This document shows positions 1 to 11,031 of a stretch of 64,000 nt of DNA, one piece after another. Under the pieces are notes generated by a model that did no database searches, was not told where the DNA came from, and worked only from the letters and a program-made list of their open reading frames with translations. The number at the start of each line of letters is the position of its first letter. Position 1 is the first letter of the stretch. This stretch comes from Alteromonas sp. BL110 (GTDB lineage Bacteria; Pseudomonadota; Gammaproteobacteria; Enterobacterales; Alteromonadaceae). The DNA lies in the NCBI RefSeq assembly GCF_003443615.1, contig NZ_CP031967.1, forward strand, positions 1,922,001-1,986,000. The letters run 5' to 3'. A program made the position numbers and the translations under genes.

Positions 1-49
1 GCGCTGTCTTTTCATCTGGAGTGGTACACAGTACAAGCTTTATTGTCAT
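1..49 (-). CDS. cutA: Divalent-cation tolerance protein CutA (5' end only)
   Basis: Only the first 16 codons lie in the window, read leftwards from the ATG complementary to 47-49. The start MTIKLVLCTTPDEKTA carries the LCTxPDExTA signature of CutA, a small trimeric protein linked to divalent metal tolerance. An AGGTAG ribosome-binding site precedes the ATG on the reverse strand. It is divergent from fxsA. The identification rests on a short but characteristic peptide. Confidence 0.72.
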   Translation of the reverse strand, partial: MTIKLVLCTTPDEKTA

Positions 50-262
50 AAACGTTTTCTACCTTTTTCGTGCCTGTTACTTTGCTAATGAGTCAATGCG
101 TAATAGACCTGAAACTCCACACTATTCTTTCACAGCCAAAGTATATAACGGTCGTTATCGGTCGCTTTAAGTAGCTATTTAAGCGAAAGGGTGGGCACCT
201 TTTCTTGTTATTACGTACAAAGACCTTATAACAGGTTATGAATACATGAAAGAGGAAGCATT

Positions 263-787
263 TTGCGGGTTTTATTTATACTGTTTGCCCTATTACCTAT
301 TTTAGAAATTGCGTTGCTAATTAATGTAGGCAGCGTAATTGGTGGCTGGAATACCGTTGGCTTGGTACTTCTTTCTGCCTTTATTGGTGCTTATTTTGTT
401 AAACGCGAAGGGGTAAGCACACTGAAGACGGCACAAGAAAAAATGCAGCGAAATGAAGTGCCGGGTAAAGAGTTGGTTGAAGGTTTGATGCTGGTGGTTG
501 CGGGCATTTTACTTGTTACGCCAGGCTTTATTACTGATATCTTCGGCTTCTTATTGGCAATGCCGGGCTCTCGTCACTTCTTTGCTGCACAGGTGAGTAA
601 GCATATGAAAATGCGCGTTGTTGCTCCAGGAATGGGGCCGGGAGCTTCAGGTTTCGGGCAAGGACAGTCTCCGTTTGGGCAAAGCCCTTTCGACGAGCGT
701 TCACGCTCACACAATGCTGATGGTGATGTGTTTGAAGGTGAGTACTCCGATCGCACCACCAACGATCCGGATAAGCGCTTAAAATAG
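263..787 (+). CDS. fxsA: FxsA family membrane protein
   Basis: FxsA is a small inner-membrane protein; in E. coli its overproduction relieves phage T7 exclusion by the F plasmid. The 174-residue product has N-terminal membrane segments (about residues 3-22 and 27-45), the family region EGLMLVVAGILLVTPGF in the middle, and a Gly/Pro/Gln-rich hydrophilic tail. The start is TTG at 263, chosen because GAGGA lies 6 bases upstream and the MRVLFILFALLPILEI start matches the family. It is followed by a hairpin and then groESL, a neighbourhood common in gammaproteobacteria. Confidence 0.88.
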   Translation: MRVLFILFALLPILEIALLINVGSVIGGWNTVGLVLLSAFIGAYFVKREGVSTLKTAQEKMQRNEVPGKELVEGLMLVVAGILLVTPGFITDIFGFLLAMPGSRHFFAAQVSKHMKMRVVAPGMGPGASGFGQGQSPFGQSPFDERSRSHNADGDVFEGEYSDRTTNDPDKRLK

Positions 788-832
788 AAAGATCTACAGG
801 CCCTAATTTAACGGCCCCTCCCTTAGGTTATG

Positions 833-863
833 AACGCCGTTTACCGCGATAAACGGCGTTTAC
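833..863 (+). terminator. Hairpin after fxsA
   Basis: Perfect 11-bp arms (AACGCCGTTTA at 833-843 and its complement at 850-860) enclose a 6-base loop. There is only a weak T-rich tail, so termination efficiency is uncertain. Confidence 0.6.
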
Positions 864-928
864 TTGCTCAATAAAAAGAAGTATTTAGCGAAAAAACCAA
901 TTTTTTTACATTTTTTTGTTTAAAAACC

Positions 929-955
929 CTTGAAGTTATCTGGGTACTACCCCAT
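929..955 (+). promoter_or_regulatory. Sigma-32 (heat-shock) promoter of groESL
   Basis: CTTGAA at 929-934 and CCCCAT at 950-955 are separated by 15 bp, matching the RpoH consensus (CTTGAA, 13-15 bp, CCCCAT). It lies about 120 bp upstream of groES, so heat-shock induction is expected. Confidence 0.85.
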
Positions 956-1077
956 TTATCCGAGCAGACAAGAATTTAACTGCTCAGCAATGAGCAACCC
1001 AGGCACACAACATTCAGGCAGTCTGAATGTTGGTAATCACATAAACTTGAATAGTGGAATTTTCAGGAGACTTGAAA

Positions 1078-1368
1078 ATGGCAATTCGTCCTTTACACGA
1101 CCGCGTAATCCTTAAGCGCGCAGAGCAAGAAAGCAAATCTGCAGGCGGTATCGTTCTGACTGGTTCTGCAGCAGAAAAATCTACACGCGGCGAAGTAATC
1201 GCAGTAGGTAACGGTCGCATTCTTGAGAACGGCGAAGTTAAAGCGCTTGACGTTAAAGTAGGCGACACCGTTATTTTCAACGACGGTTACGGCGTTAAAA
1301 CAGAAAAGCTGGATGGTGAAGAAGTACTAATCCTAAGCGAAAGCGACATTCTAGCGATTGTTGAGTAA
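1078..1368 (+). CDS. groES: Co-chaperonin GroES
   Basis: GroES is the heptameric lid of the GroEL folding chamber in the cytoplasm. The 96-residue product begins [14 protein letters not shown] and contains the mobile-loop region [17 protein letters not shown] and the conserved [11 protein letters not shown] segment. The ATG at 1078 was chosen over an in-frame ATG at 1054 because AGGAGA precedes it and 96 residues is the family length. groEL follows 40 bp later in the same operon. The sigma-32-type promoter upstream indicates heat-shock control. Confidence 0.98.
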   Translation: MAIRPLHDRVILKRAEQESKSAGGIVLTGSAAEKSTRGEVIAVGNGRILENGEVKALDVKVGDTVIFNDGYGVKTEKLDGEEVLILSESDILAIVE

Positions 1369-1396
1369 TTACAACTAACGTTAAAACGAATTTTAG

Positions 1397-3052
<1,656 letters not shown>

Positions 3053-3080
3053 TCATCCCACCAAGCTTAACGCTTTAAAG

Positions 3081-3112
3081 AAAAGCGCAGCTCTTAGAGC
3101 TGCGCTTTTTTG
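3081..3112 (+). terminator. Intrinsic terminator of groESL
   Basis: A GC-rich hairpin (AAGCGCAGCTC, loop TTAG, then the complementary arm GAGCTGCGCTT) runs directly into six T residues. Confidence 0.9.
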
Positions 3113-3120
3113 TTTTCGGT

Positions 3121-3511
3121 CTAAATACGCCTTTGAAAGCCTTTCCATTTATCGCAGGTAAAAGAGAGTTACCGCATTTTTTGTAAATTGAAAGTCTTTT
3201 TGATAACCATGTTATATGTAACAATTTTTTATCACTTGTACTCTTCAAAGCGCGGGCGTATAGAAATCAATTTGCCGTATTGTCTTACTTGTAGAGTCAT
3301 GTAGGCCATCAGCCTAATAATTACCCCTACCAACGATTTATAGGGGGTATGTTAAAAAAGTGTTTCTTTAAGCGGTGGGCGCAATTATTTAAGCGTATTA
3401 TCAAGCTTCTTTGGCCTATTGAATTAACGCTAATTAGCCTTTAACCTGCCTCGCCTGCTTCATATGTGAAGTAGGCAACTAGCACAGTTTTTTAAAGGCA
3501 TACTACCCACT
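3121..3511. other. Intergenic region between groEL and the small membrane gene
   Basis: No convincing gene was found. An inverted repeat with 10-bp arms and one mismatch (GCCTGCTTCA at 3453-3462 and TGAAGTAGGC at 3467-3476, spacer TATG) lies 36 bp before the next start codon and may be an operator or attenuator. The rest is AT-rich and unassigned. Confidence 0.4.
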
Positions 3512-3919
3512 ATGGCACCACGTTCTTTCGCTTTTTTAAGCGAATTGAATTCATTAATTAGACCCGCAGTAAACTACACCAATGGTGTAGGCGCTATGCT
3601 GTGGTTAGCTAATATGGTGCTGTTGCTGAATGTTGCGCTAGTTATTAGTGGCACCATGGCCGACGCTACAGAGTTTGTCAGTGCATTTAACGAAAGCTTG
3701 GTCTTCGAGCCTTTCGTTATTGCACTTACTAATCACACGCTTTCACAATTTATCGTTCCCACTATCGCGTTGGTTTTAGTCGGTTTATTGGTTAAAGCCA
3801 CGGCTATAGCAAAGGCGCAAATAACAAAACAGCGCCGACCTATCCCTTACCTTTGCCCTACATTTCCTCAGCCTTTTGTTCAAACGGTTGGCAGCAGAGC
3901 GCCCCCGCTTTTTAGTTAA
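3512..3919 (+). CDS. Hypothetical small membrane protein
   Basis: The 135-residue product is not recognised. It has two likely membrane segments (about residues 26-46 and 76-96) and a basic, proline-rich C-terminus (KQRRPIPY onward). It lies between the groEL terminator and cyoA on the same strand, about 150 bp upstream of cyoA, so it may be a membrane accessory gene or unrelated. The ribosome-binding site before the ATG is weak (AAGG about 13 bases upstream). No competing ORF covers the region. Moderate confidence that it is coding; no functional claim. Confidence 0.5.
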   Translation: MAPRSFAFLSELNSLIRPAVNYTNGVGAMLWLANMVLLLNVALVISGTMADATEFVSAFNESLVFEPFVIALTNHTLSQFIVPTIALVLVGLLVKATAIAKAQITKQRRPIPYLCPTFPQPFVQTVGSRAPPLFS

Positions 3920-4066
3920 ACGTCTCCGATTTATTAGACACCATAAGTGCTGCGCTTTAAGCGTAATAACGCCACTTCTGGTGCGTTTTTCGATGCTGTA
4001 AACCCGTAGTTCCATTCGGAACTGCTCAGTCATCGCCGTTTAACTTGTGGGTTATAGGAACTTGTT

Positions 4067-5008
4067 TTGTCTATTCGTAACCTTTTTACTTTGATTGTTG
4101 CTGGTGCTGGGCTTACGTTAGCCGGTTGCAGCGGTGGCGTACTTGACCCTAAAGGGCAAGTGGGCATGGATGAAAAGAACCTTATTATTCTTTGTACCAT
4201 CCTGATGCTGATTGTAGTTGTTCCCGTCATTGTGCTTACGCTTTACTTCGCATGGAAGTATCGCGCCAGCCGCGACTTTGAAATTTATACCCCTAAATGG
4301 GCACACTCTACGAAGATAGAAGCCATTGTATGGTCCATTCCTATCTTAATTGTCATTTCATTAAGCGTAATAACATGGCGCTCGACACACGCGCTCGACC
4401 CCTATTCACCATTAGAAGGTAAAGGAGATCACCTTACTGTTGAAGTGGTATCGCTCAACTGGAAATGGCTGTTTATTTACCCTGAACAGGGTATTGCAAC
4501 GGTAAATGAATTGGTGTTTCCGGCTAATAAACCTGTGGCGTTTAAAATCACTTCTGAAAGTACTATGAATTCGTTTTTCATTCCTCAGTTGGGAAGCCAG
4601 ATTTATTCGATGGCGGGAATGGAAACCAAGCTTCACCTTATCGCCGACGAGCCAGGTACCTACAAGGGTATTTCGTCAAACTACAGTGGCGCGGGCTTTA
4701 CGGGAATGAAATTCAACGCTATCGCCACACCTACCGAGGGCGACTTTAACGATTGGGTTGCAAGCGTAAAGCAAGCACAAACAGCGTTAACTTCGGCTTC
4801 TTATGAGCAACTTGCCAAACCAAGTGAAAACAATCCGGTGACTTATTACAGCGAAGTGAGCGAAGGTCTTTTTCACGACATCGTGATGAAGTACATGAAA
4901 GATCACGGCTCTATGGACTTTTATAGCAAGCCAGAAAATGCCGCAACCGGCGAACATCACACAATGCCTCAAATGCAACACCGTCATCATCAAGAGGATG
5001 CACAATAA
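4067..5008 (+). CDS. cyoA: Cytochrome bo3 ubiquinol oxidase subunit II
   Basis: This is the membrane-anchored subunit II of the proton-pumping quinol oxidase. The 313-residue product has a lipoprotein signal with lipobox LAGC (Cys21), two membrane helices (about 40-62 and 85-105) and a periplasmic cupredoxin-like domain. The CuA ligands of cytochrome c oxidases are missing: [12 protein letters not shown] stands where a CxExCGxxH motif would be, which marks a quinol rather than cytochrome c oxidase. The C-terminus is Met/His-rich. The start is TTG at 4067 behind ATAGGAA. It is first in cyoABCD, 2 bp before cyoB. Confidence 0.95.
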   Translation: MSIRNLFTLIVAGAGLTLAGCSGGVLDPKGQVGMDEKNLIILCTILMLIVVVPVIVLTLYFAWKYRASRDFEIYTPKWAHSTKIEAIVWSIPILIVISLSVITWRSTHALDPYSPLEGKGDHLTVEVVSLNWKWLFIYPEQGIATVNELVFPANKPVAFKITSESTMNSFFIPQLGSQIYSMAGMETKLHLIADEPGTYKGISSNYSGAGFTGMKFNAIATPTEGDFNDWVASVKQAQTALTSASYEQLAKPSENNPVTYYSEVSEGLFHDIVMKYMKDHGSMDFYSKPENAATGEHHTMPQMQHRHHQEDAQ

Positions 5009-5010
5009 TC

Positions 5011-6996
5011 ATGTCTTTTTTAGGTAAATTATCTATAGAGGCCGTGCCCTATCACGAGCCCATTATCATGGTGACACTTGCCGTTGTGGCAGTGCTTGGT
5101 GTGGTTATAGCCATGCTCATTACCAAACACAAACAGTGGGGTACCTTGTGGTTTGACTGGATCACGTCTGTCGACCACAAACGTCTAGGTATTATGTACA
5201 TAGTATTGGCTATGATCATGTTACTGCGCGGCTTTGCCGATGCCATTATGATGCGCACTCAGCTTGCAATGGCAACTAATGGCGCGCCCGGGTATCTGCC
5301 ACCAGAGCACTACGACCAAATCTTCACAGCTCATGGCGTTATTATGATCATATTCATGGCGATGCCGTTTATGATTGGCTTAATGAACATCATTTTGCCA
5401 CTGCAAATTGGTGCTCGCGATGTGGCGTTTCCTTTTTTAAATAATTTGAGTTTTTGGCTAACCGCAGGTGGCGCAATTCTAGTGAATGTGTCTTTAGGGT
5501 TAGGTGAATTTGCTAAAACAGGGTGGGTTGCTTATCCGCCGCTAGCCGGGTTGGAGTTTAGTCCCGGGGTTGGCGTGGACTATTACATATGGGCCCTGCA
5601 GATATCCGGGCTCGGTACCCTGTTAACTGCCGTAAACTTCTTAGTTACCGTGTTTAAAATGCGTGCCCCTGGCATGAAGTTAATGCAAATGCCTATTTTC
5701 ACCTGGACCTGTACGTGGGCGAATATTCTGATTGCCGCGTCGTTCCCTATTCTTACGGCTGTGTTAGCCATGTTAACGCTAGACCGCTATATGGACTTCC
5801 ACTTCTTCACTAACGAAGCCGGTGGTAACTCTATGATGTATATCAACCTGTTTTGGGCGTGGGGACACCCTGAAGTTTATATTCTTGTACTGCCTGCATT
5901 TGGTATTTTCTCAGAAGTTATTTCAACGTTTACCGCTAAGCGTTTGTTTGGCTACAAGTCAATGGTTTATGCATCAGGGGCCATTGCCATTCTAGGCTTT
6001 ATTGTTTGGCTGCATCACTTCTTTACCATGGGGTCGAGCGCCAACGTGAATGCCTTCTTTGGCATTATGACCATGGTTATTGCTATACCCACGGGGGTGA
6101 AGCTATTTAACTGGCTCTTCACTATGTATCGCGGCCGCCTTGTACTAAGTGTGCCTGTGCTATGGACGTTAGGTTTTATGGTGACTTTCACCATTGGTGG
6201 TATGACTGGCGTGTTGTTAGCTATACCTGGCGCAGACTATGTGCTTCACAATAGCTTGTTCCTTATCGCACACTTTCATAACACCATTATTGGTGGCGCG
6301 GTGTTTGGATACCTTGCAGGATTTGCCTTTTGGTTCCCGAAAGCGATGGGCTTTAAGCTTGACGAAAAAACCGGAAAAGCAGCGTTTTGGTGCTGGCAAA
6401 TTGGTTTCCTTTTGGCGTTCATGCCCCTGTATGTGCTTGGCTTCTTGGGTATGACACGCCGTTTAAATCACACCGACAACCCAGACTGGAATATCTGGTT
6501 ATACATTGCTGCATTTGGTGCGTTTGTTATTGCGATTGGCATTTTCTTCCAGTTACTACAGCTGTTTGTAAGCTTTAAAAACAGAGAAAAGCTCAACGAC
6601 ACAACAGGCGACCCGTGGAATGGTCACACGCTAGAGTGGTCAACAGCGTCACCGCCTCAGTTTTATAACTTTGCCAACATACCGCACGTCAAAGACATCG
6701 ACGCATGGACGGACATGAAAGAACGCGGCGAGTCGTATCAACGCCCTGAAAATTACGCGCCTATTCATATGCCAAAAAACACTTCTGCGGGTGTGTTTAT
6801 GAGTATGAGTTTTACCGTAATGGGCTTTGCGCTTATTTGGCATATTTGGTGGCTAGCCATTGCTGGTTTAGCAGCAGGAATAGGGGTGTTTATCAAACGT
6901 TGCTATACCGCAGATATTGACTACTACGTGCAGGTAGATGAGGTTGAACGAGTTGAAGCTACGCACTTAAGTGCAAATACAATAGGAGGTCGCTAA
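5011..6996 (+). CDS. cyoB: Cytochrome bo3 ubiquinol oxidase subunit I
   Basis: This is the catalytic subunit, carrying low-spin haem b and the haem o3-CuB centre where O2 is reduced and protons are pumped. The 661-residue product has about 15 membrane helices. The CuB/haem motifs are visible: [11 protein letters not shown] (His-Tyr ligand pair), WLHHFFTMG (two CuB histidines) and HFHNTIIGG (axial histidines). Length equals E. coli CyoB. It overlaps cyoC by one base (TAATG) and follows cyoA closely, so the operon is translated as a coupled unit. Confidence 0.98.
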   Translation: MSFLGKLSIEAVPYHEPIIMVTLAVVAVLGVVIAMLITKHKQWGTLWFDWITSVDHKRLGIMYIVLAMIMLLRGFADAIMMRTQLAMATNGAPGYLPPEHYDQIFTAHGVIMIIFMAMPFMIGLMNIILPLQIGARDVAFPFLNNLSFWLTAGGAILVNVSLGLGEFAKTGWVAYPPLAGLEFSPGVGVDYYIWALQISGLGTLLTAVNFLVTVFKMRAPGMKLMQMPIFTWTCTWANILIAASFPILTAVLAMLTLDRYMDFHFFTNEAGGNSMMYINLFWAWGHPEVYILVLPAFGIFSEVISTFTAKRLFGYKSMVYASGAIAILGFIVWLHHFFTMGSSANVNAFFGIMTMVIAIPTGVKLFNWLFTMYRGRLVLSVPVLWTLGFMVTFTIGGMTGVLLAIPGADYVLHNSLFLIAHFHNTIIGGAVFGYLAGFAFWFPKAMGFKLDEKTGKAAFWCWQIGFLLAFMPLYVLGFLGMTRRLNHTDNPDWNIWLYIAAFGAFVIAIGIFFQLLQLFVSFKNREKLNDTTGDPWNGHTLEWSTASPPQFYNFANIPHVKDIDAWTDMKERGESYQRPENYAPIHMPKNTSAGVFMSMSFTVMGFALIWHIWWLAIAGLAAGIGVFIKRCYTADIDYYVQVDEVERVEATHLSANTIGGR

Positions 6997-7613
6997 TGAG
7001 TACTATTGCAACTTCAAGTGCAGCGTCAATGCCTCAAGCACATGCACATGAAGAACATCATGAGAACAACACAGTGTTTGGTTTTTGGTTGTATTTAATG
7101 ACCGACTGTTTGCTGTTTGCATCTTTTTTTGCAACCTACGCCGTGCTCTTTATGAACACGGCAGGCGGTGTGTCTGGCAAAGATATTTTTGAACTCAACT
7201 TTGTGGCTGTGGAAACAGCTGCATTGCTCTTAAGCAGTATTACCTTTGGCTTTGCGATGATTTGTGCTCACCGGCAAAACAAATCGGGTGCACTTGCTTG
7301 GCTGGCGGTGACATGGGCGCTGGGAGCGTGTTTTATCGGTATGGAAGTCTATGAATTCCATCACCTTATCGAGCATGGCAACGGACCGCAGCAAAGTGCG
7401 TTTCTAACGGCTTTTTTCTCGCTAGTAGGGCTGCACGGATTGCATGTTACAGCAGGTCTAATTTGGATGACCATCATGTTTATTGAAGTAACCCGCCGAG
7501 GCCTTGGTGAGCAAACCGTTACCCGATTAAGCTGCTTAAGCCTGTTTTGGCACTTCCTCGATATCGTGTGGATATGTGTATTTACCGTAGTGTATTTAAT
7601 GGGGGCAATGTAA
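6996..7613 (+). CDS. cyoC: Cytochrome bo3 ubiquinol oxidase subunit III
   Basis: This 205-residue subunit of the bo3 oxidase has five membrane helices. It stabilises the complex but carries no metal centre. The His-rich start ([10 protein letters not shown]) and the motif [20 protein letters not shown] are typical of CyoC. AGGAGGT before the ATG is a strong ribosome-binding site located inside the cyoB end. It overlaps cyoB and cyoD by one base each. Confidence 0.97.
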   Translation: MSTIATSSAASMPQAHAHEEHHENNTVFGFWLYLMTDCLLFASFFATYAVLFMNTAGGVSGKDIFELNFVAVETAALLLSSITFGFAMICAHRQNKSGALAWLAVTWALGACFIGMEVYEFHHLIEHGNGPQQSAFLTAFFSLVGLHGLHVTAGLIWMTIMFIEVTRRGLGEQTVTRLSCLSLFWHFLDIVWICVFTVVYLMGAM

Positions 7614-7984
7614 TGGCGTTACACGATGCAAAATTAGCTTCGGATTCGAATATCCACGCTTCATCTAAACATAGTAGTGATGCTAGCCATGGCGATGTGA
7701 AGTCTTACGTTATTGGCTTTATTTTATCTGTGGTTCTTACCGCCATTCCGTTCACCTTGGTGATAAATGGTGATTTTTCTAAAGTTACAACCATTTGGAG
7801 CGTGGTTACCTTGGGCTTAGTTCAAATTTGGGTGCACCTTAAATACTTTTTGCACCTTAACTTTGTTACCGAAGAAGGCAGGGCAAACACGTTTTCGTTT
7901 TTATTCAGTGCGCTTATAATTTTCATGGTGGTAGGGTTATCCGTTTGGATCATCTACGAATCGAACGCCATGATGATGTACTAG
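7613..7984 (+). CDS. cyoD: Cytochrome bo3 ubiquinol oxidase subunit IV
   Basis: The 123-residue product has three membrane helices and the family stretch VQIWVHLKYFLHLN. CyoD assists assembly of the CuB centre in subunit I. The ATG at 7613 overlaps the cyoC stop (TAATG); an upstream in-frame ATG at 7547 lies inside cyoC and was rejected. It is the last gene of cyoABCD and a hairpin terminator follows, separating cyoE. Confidence 0.96.
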   Translation: MALHDAKLASDSNIHASSKHSSDASHGDVKSYVIGFILSVVLTAIPFTLVINGDFSKVTTIWSVVTLGLVQIWVHLKYFLHLNFVTEEGRANTFSFLFSALIIFMVVGLSVWIIYESNAMMMY

Positions 7985-8008
7985 CAAATCACTGTGTATA
8001 TCGGAACT

Positions 8009-8034
8009 AGCCTGACGATTATGTCAGGCTTTTC
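8009..8034 (+). terminator. Terminator after cyoABCD
   Basis: Perfect 8-bp arms AGCCTGAC and GTCAGGCT enclose loop GATTAT and are followed by TTT. This sits between cyoD and cyoE, so cyoE may need its own promoter or readthrough. Confidence 0.72.
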
Positions 8035-8167
8035 AACGTGTTTACCTAATCGTGTTCAGTACGATAAGCCTTCATGTTTTGCCTTTCAAAAGGGCCCTCA
8101 ACATTGGGACTTGCAGTACATCTTGATGCGCGTATCAATCAACACGTTCTAATTTTGGATTTTACCC

Positions 8168-9064
8168 ATGACCTCTACCTTTAAACGTTATCTGTCTGTA
8201 ACTAAGCCCGGCATCATTATGGGTAATGCCATTTCAGTAACGGGCGGTTTCTTATTAGCGTCCCGCGGCGATATCGATTATTGGCTGCTACTTGCTACCC
8301 TTATTGGTTTGTCGCTGGTGGTGGCGTCAGGATGCGTAATTAACAACTGCATTGACCGAGACATTGACGGCAAAATGCAGCGCACGGCTAACCGGGTTAC
8401 GGTAACAGGCGAGTTACCATTACTTACGGCGGTGTTGCATGGCACTGTGTTAGGCATGGCAGGGTTTGGCTTACTAGCAGTCTACACTAACCTTACTGCC
8501 GTATTCTTTGCCGCCTTTGGCTACGCTATTTATGTGGGCGCTTACAGCCTGTATATGAAGCGAAATTCGGTGTATGGCACCTTCGTTGGCAGTTTGTCAG
8601 GTGCGGTGCCGCCAGTGGTAGGTTATTGCGCGGTAAGTGGTCAGTTTGATATGGCCGCAGCTATCTTGTTGGGTATGTTCAGCATTTGGCAAATGCCCCA
8701 TTCATATGCCATCGCTATCTTCAGATATAACGACTATAAGGCCGCGGGTATTCCTGTGTTGCCTGTATCGCAGGGTATTGCGAAAGCAAAGCGCCATATC
8801 GTCCTTCATATTGCGTTATTTGCCTTAGTTGTAATGCTGCTTCCGCTTAGCGGTTATACGGGCATTGGTTTTTTAACCGTGGCCTTTGCAACTAGCCTAT
8901 GGTGGCTTTTAATGGCACTTCGCGGCTATAGACCTGACATCAATGTAGAGGGCTGGGCAAAGCGAGTATTTGGTTTTTCCATTGTAAATATAACGCTGTT
9001 ATCTATCGCGATGTCGGTGGACTATCACACTACCGTTGATAGTCTATTTGCGATAGCTTTGTAG
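8168..9064 (+). CDS. cyoE: Protohaem IX farnesyltransferase (haem O synthase)
   Basis: CyoE is a UbiA-superfamily membrane prenyltransferase that adds a farnesyl group to protohaem to make haem O for the bo3 oxidase. The 298-residue product has about nine membrane helices and the Asp-rich prenyl-diphosphate motif [18 protein letters not shown]. It follows cyoABCD on the same strand after 183 bp and a hairpin. Length and context fit cyoE rather than a cox-type ctaB. Confidence 0.96.
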   Translation: MTSTFKRYLSVTKPGIIMGNAISVTGGFLLASRGDIDYWLLLATLIGLSLVVASGCVINNCIDRDIDGKMQRTANRVTVTGELPLLTAVLHGTVLGMAGFGLLAVYTNLTAVFFAAFGYAIYVGAYSLYMKRNSVYGTFVGSLSGAVPPVVGYCAVSGQFDMAAAILLGMFSIWQMPHSYAIAIFRYNDYKAAGIPVLPVSQGIAKAKRHIVLHIALFALVVMLLPLSGYTGIGFLTVAFATSLWWLLMALRGYRPDINVEGWAKRVFGFSIVNITLLSIAMSVDYHTTVDSLFAIAL

Positions 9065-9148
9065 TGTTTATAAGCGCTTTTCTCTTACAGATAGTGATGT
9101 CCTCGTTTATAATTCGCACCTATTCACCACATGCAAATAGGCAGCACC

Positions 9149-9430
9149 ATGGCAACGGCATCCGCACTTCACATTTTGGTAAAAACAGAGAAAGAAGCGC
9201 TTTCAATTCTAGAACAGCTTAAAAAAGGCAAAGATTTTGCGAGCTTAGCAAAGCGCCATTCCAAATGTCCGTCGGGTAAGCGTGGCGGCGACTTAGGCGA
9301 ATTCCGTCGCGGCCAAATGGTAAAAGCCTTCGACGATGTGGTGTTTAAGAAAGAGGTGCTTAAAGTGCATGGGCCAGTTAAAACCCGCTTTGGTTTTCAT
9401 CTGATAAAAACACTTTACCGGAGTAAATAG
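9149..9430 (+). CDS. ppiC: Parvulin-type peptidyl-prolyl cis-trans isomerase
   Basis: The product is a 93-residue single-domain cytoplasmic rotamase, the same length as E. coli PpiC. Family motifs are ALHILVK at the start, [16 protein letters not shown] in the middle and [13 protein letters not shown] at the end. ATG 9149 was chosen over ATG 9131 because [12 protein letters not shown] aligns with the PpiC N-terminus. It stands alone, convergent with the next gene. Confidence 0.95.
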   Translation: MATASALHILVKTEKEALSILEQLKKGKDFASLAKRHSKCPSGKRGGDLGEFRRGQMVKAFDDVVFKKEVLKVHGPVKTRFGFHLIKTLYRSK

Positions 9431-9441
9431 GCAATATAAGA

Positions 9442-9458
9442 AAGGCTGCAAAAGCCTT
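9442..9458. terminator. Weak hairpin between convergent genes
   Basis: AAGGCT and AGCCTT arms enclose a 5-base loop between ppiC and the convergent secreted-protein gene. The stem is short with no clear T-tract. Confidence 0.35.
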
Positions 9459-9488
9459 CCTGTCATCAAATAACAAACAGGCAATGTG

Positions 9489-10235
9489 CTAGTTACCCGG
9501 CTCCCACTTTTCACCGCATACTGTGTTTCGGGTGAAGATACCGTAAGGGCTGTTGGTCTCGTGAAGTGAACCGCGAAGTGCAGCGCCGTGATCTACTGCA
9601 ATAAAAGGGGTGTCAGGCGCTTTGCCTTGCTCATCAAGCATAAAATAGTCGCTGGTGTAGCTTGTTAGCATCATGCGATTGTCGTAACCCATATCGCTTA
9701 GGCGAACCCGGGTAATGGCTTTGAACTTAGCGTTAGGGTTTGAAAGCCCTACAATCTTTTTAAAAAAGTAGCCTTTATCAGATTGCAGCTGCGAAAAACC
9801 GTTTAAGGTGTTAATCAGGGTTTTCAAATCTAGGGCTTCGCGCTGCAACATAAAGTCGTGATGAATAGCATTGCCATCTTTTCTAATGCTGTCTTTTGAC
9901 GGTGTTTTACCAGCAGTGTAAGCCTGCTCTGTTTCTAGCGAAGAAAGGATGTCTTGCCCTTCCTCTGCATAGTGAACTAGGGCGTTTGTATTCATATTTA
10001 CATAGTAGTCGCTGATCCCAGCAGGTACTACTTCAAACAGCATAACATCTGGGGTTACAACGCCGCGCTCTTCTGGCGTTTGAGGGCCTTTGGCAACGCA
10101 CTTGTCAGAAATGAAATAGTAATATTGACCTGCTTCAATGGCGAAAGTTGTATTAGACAACACCGCGCAGGTGGCCAGAAGTAGTAGCCTAGAAGTGAGC
10201 TGCTTAATTGCCGTTACAGCACTGACTATTTGCAT
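9489..10235 (-). CDS. Hypothetical secreted protein
   Basis: The family of this 248-residue product was not recognised. The N-terminus has a probable Sec signal (hydrophobic SRLLLLATCAVLSNTTFA, cleavage near residue 32), so export to the periplasm or beyond is expected. The mature part is soluble-looking, with two cysteines (in SDKCVAKG and NTVCGEKW) that could form a disulfide. It is monocistronic on the reverse strand. No function is proposed. Confidence 0.75.
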   Translation of the reverse strand: MQIVSAVTAIKQLTSRLLLLATCAVLSNTTFAIEAGQYYYFISDKCVAKGPQTPEERGVVTPDVMLFEVVPAGISDYYVNMNTNALVHYAEEGQDILSSLETEQAYTAGKTPSKDSIRKDGNAIHHDFMLQREALDLKTLINTLNGFSQLQSDKGYFFKKIVGLSNPNAKFKAITRVRLSDMGYDNRMMLTSYTSDYFMLDEQGKAPDTPFIAVDHGAALRGSLHETNSPYGIFTRNTVCGEKWEPGN

Positions 10236-10328
10236 ATCAAAGACGCCTTATTGTTTGGTGCATTTACGTGTAGGGCGTTATTGTAAGGGCTTAGAAAACA
10301 AAGGGCGAGAAAACTAGGGATAATTAGC

Positions 10329-10517
10329 TTAGCTGTTTTTTTCGTTATCAGGGTTTTCAACTTTTTCAATTTCTTTCCAAAGTGTCTCAGACTCAGCTGT
10401 TAGCAACGAATACGTTTTGATATCACCGTTTCGTTGTGCATGCATGGCTTTCTCCAATAAGGCGTCGTATTGCTTCCGCATTTTTTTCGTAGGGTTGTTA
10501 TTAAAAAGTCTGAACAT
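10329..10517 (-). CDS. DUF6435 (Lacal_2735-type) small protein
   Basis: This 62-residue, mostly helical protein starts MFRLFNNNPTKKMRKQYDAL and contains AMHAQRNGDIKTYSLLTAESE, the pattern of a conserved small family of unknown function seen widely in marine bacteria. Lys/Glu content suggests a soluble coiled or two-helix fold. It stands alone on the reverse strand. The family assignment is from memory of the motif; the function is unknown. Confidence 0.78.
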   Translation of the reverse strand: MFRLFNNNPTKKMRKQYDALLEKAMHAQRNGDIKTYSLLTAESETLWKEIEKVENPDNEKNS

Positions 10518-10660
10518 AAGGGAATCTCTTTGCAGTAGTTAGCGATATAACGCATTAAAGAAATGTTTTGATCACCAAACTTAATTAACAAACTTTCATA
10601 AACAAGGCGCGCGTTCAATTTTTCTTCAACAAATTCTTCATTTTGTAAGCTCTCAATCAT

Positions 10661-11031
10661 TGTTAAAGCGTCCTCAAAGCAAGGTTAAACATTTACTTGT
10701 GTACGAAAAGTGACCATATTTTTCTTTATTCACATTGTGAATGAATGATTATCGAATCCATTTATTAACTGTATGCCATTTCGTTATTCGTATTAGTTAT
10801 TAGTCGTAAGGAAAAGGTAGTGGTTAAGAATAAGTGTTTCGCGTAGCTTTGCTTTGCATTCGCCTAAAAATAAAGCGGTCCCATGGATAAGTACTGCAGA
10901 AAAAAGTGCGAATAAAACAAAAATTGAATGTAATTTAGCCAAGGAATGCTAAGCATAAGCGAATTAAATGGCTGCGCTGCATAAGGTTGGTGTCATTCTC
11001 AAATTGCCAAAAAAAGTGAGGAGGTGTATGT
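10661..11031. other. Intergenic region upstream of pntAA
   Basis: No gene is supported here. A 15-bp near-perfect palindrome (ATTCACA, T, TGTGAAT at 10728-10742) could bind a regulator. A strong ribosome-binding site (GAGGAGGTG) lies at its right edge for pntAA. Confidence 0.4.

Noticed and set aside
10400..10660. Reverse-strand 86-codon frame beginning MIESLQNEEFVEEKL upstream of the DUF6435 gene
   Set aside because: Its last third overlaps the better-supported DUF6435 gene in another frame and becomes Cys/Lys-rich and unnatural there. The upstream half has a GAGGA 10 bases from the ATG, so a short gene is possible but not supportable.
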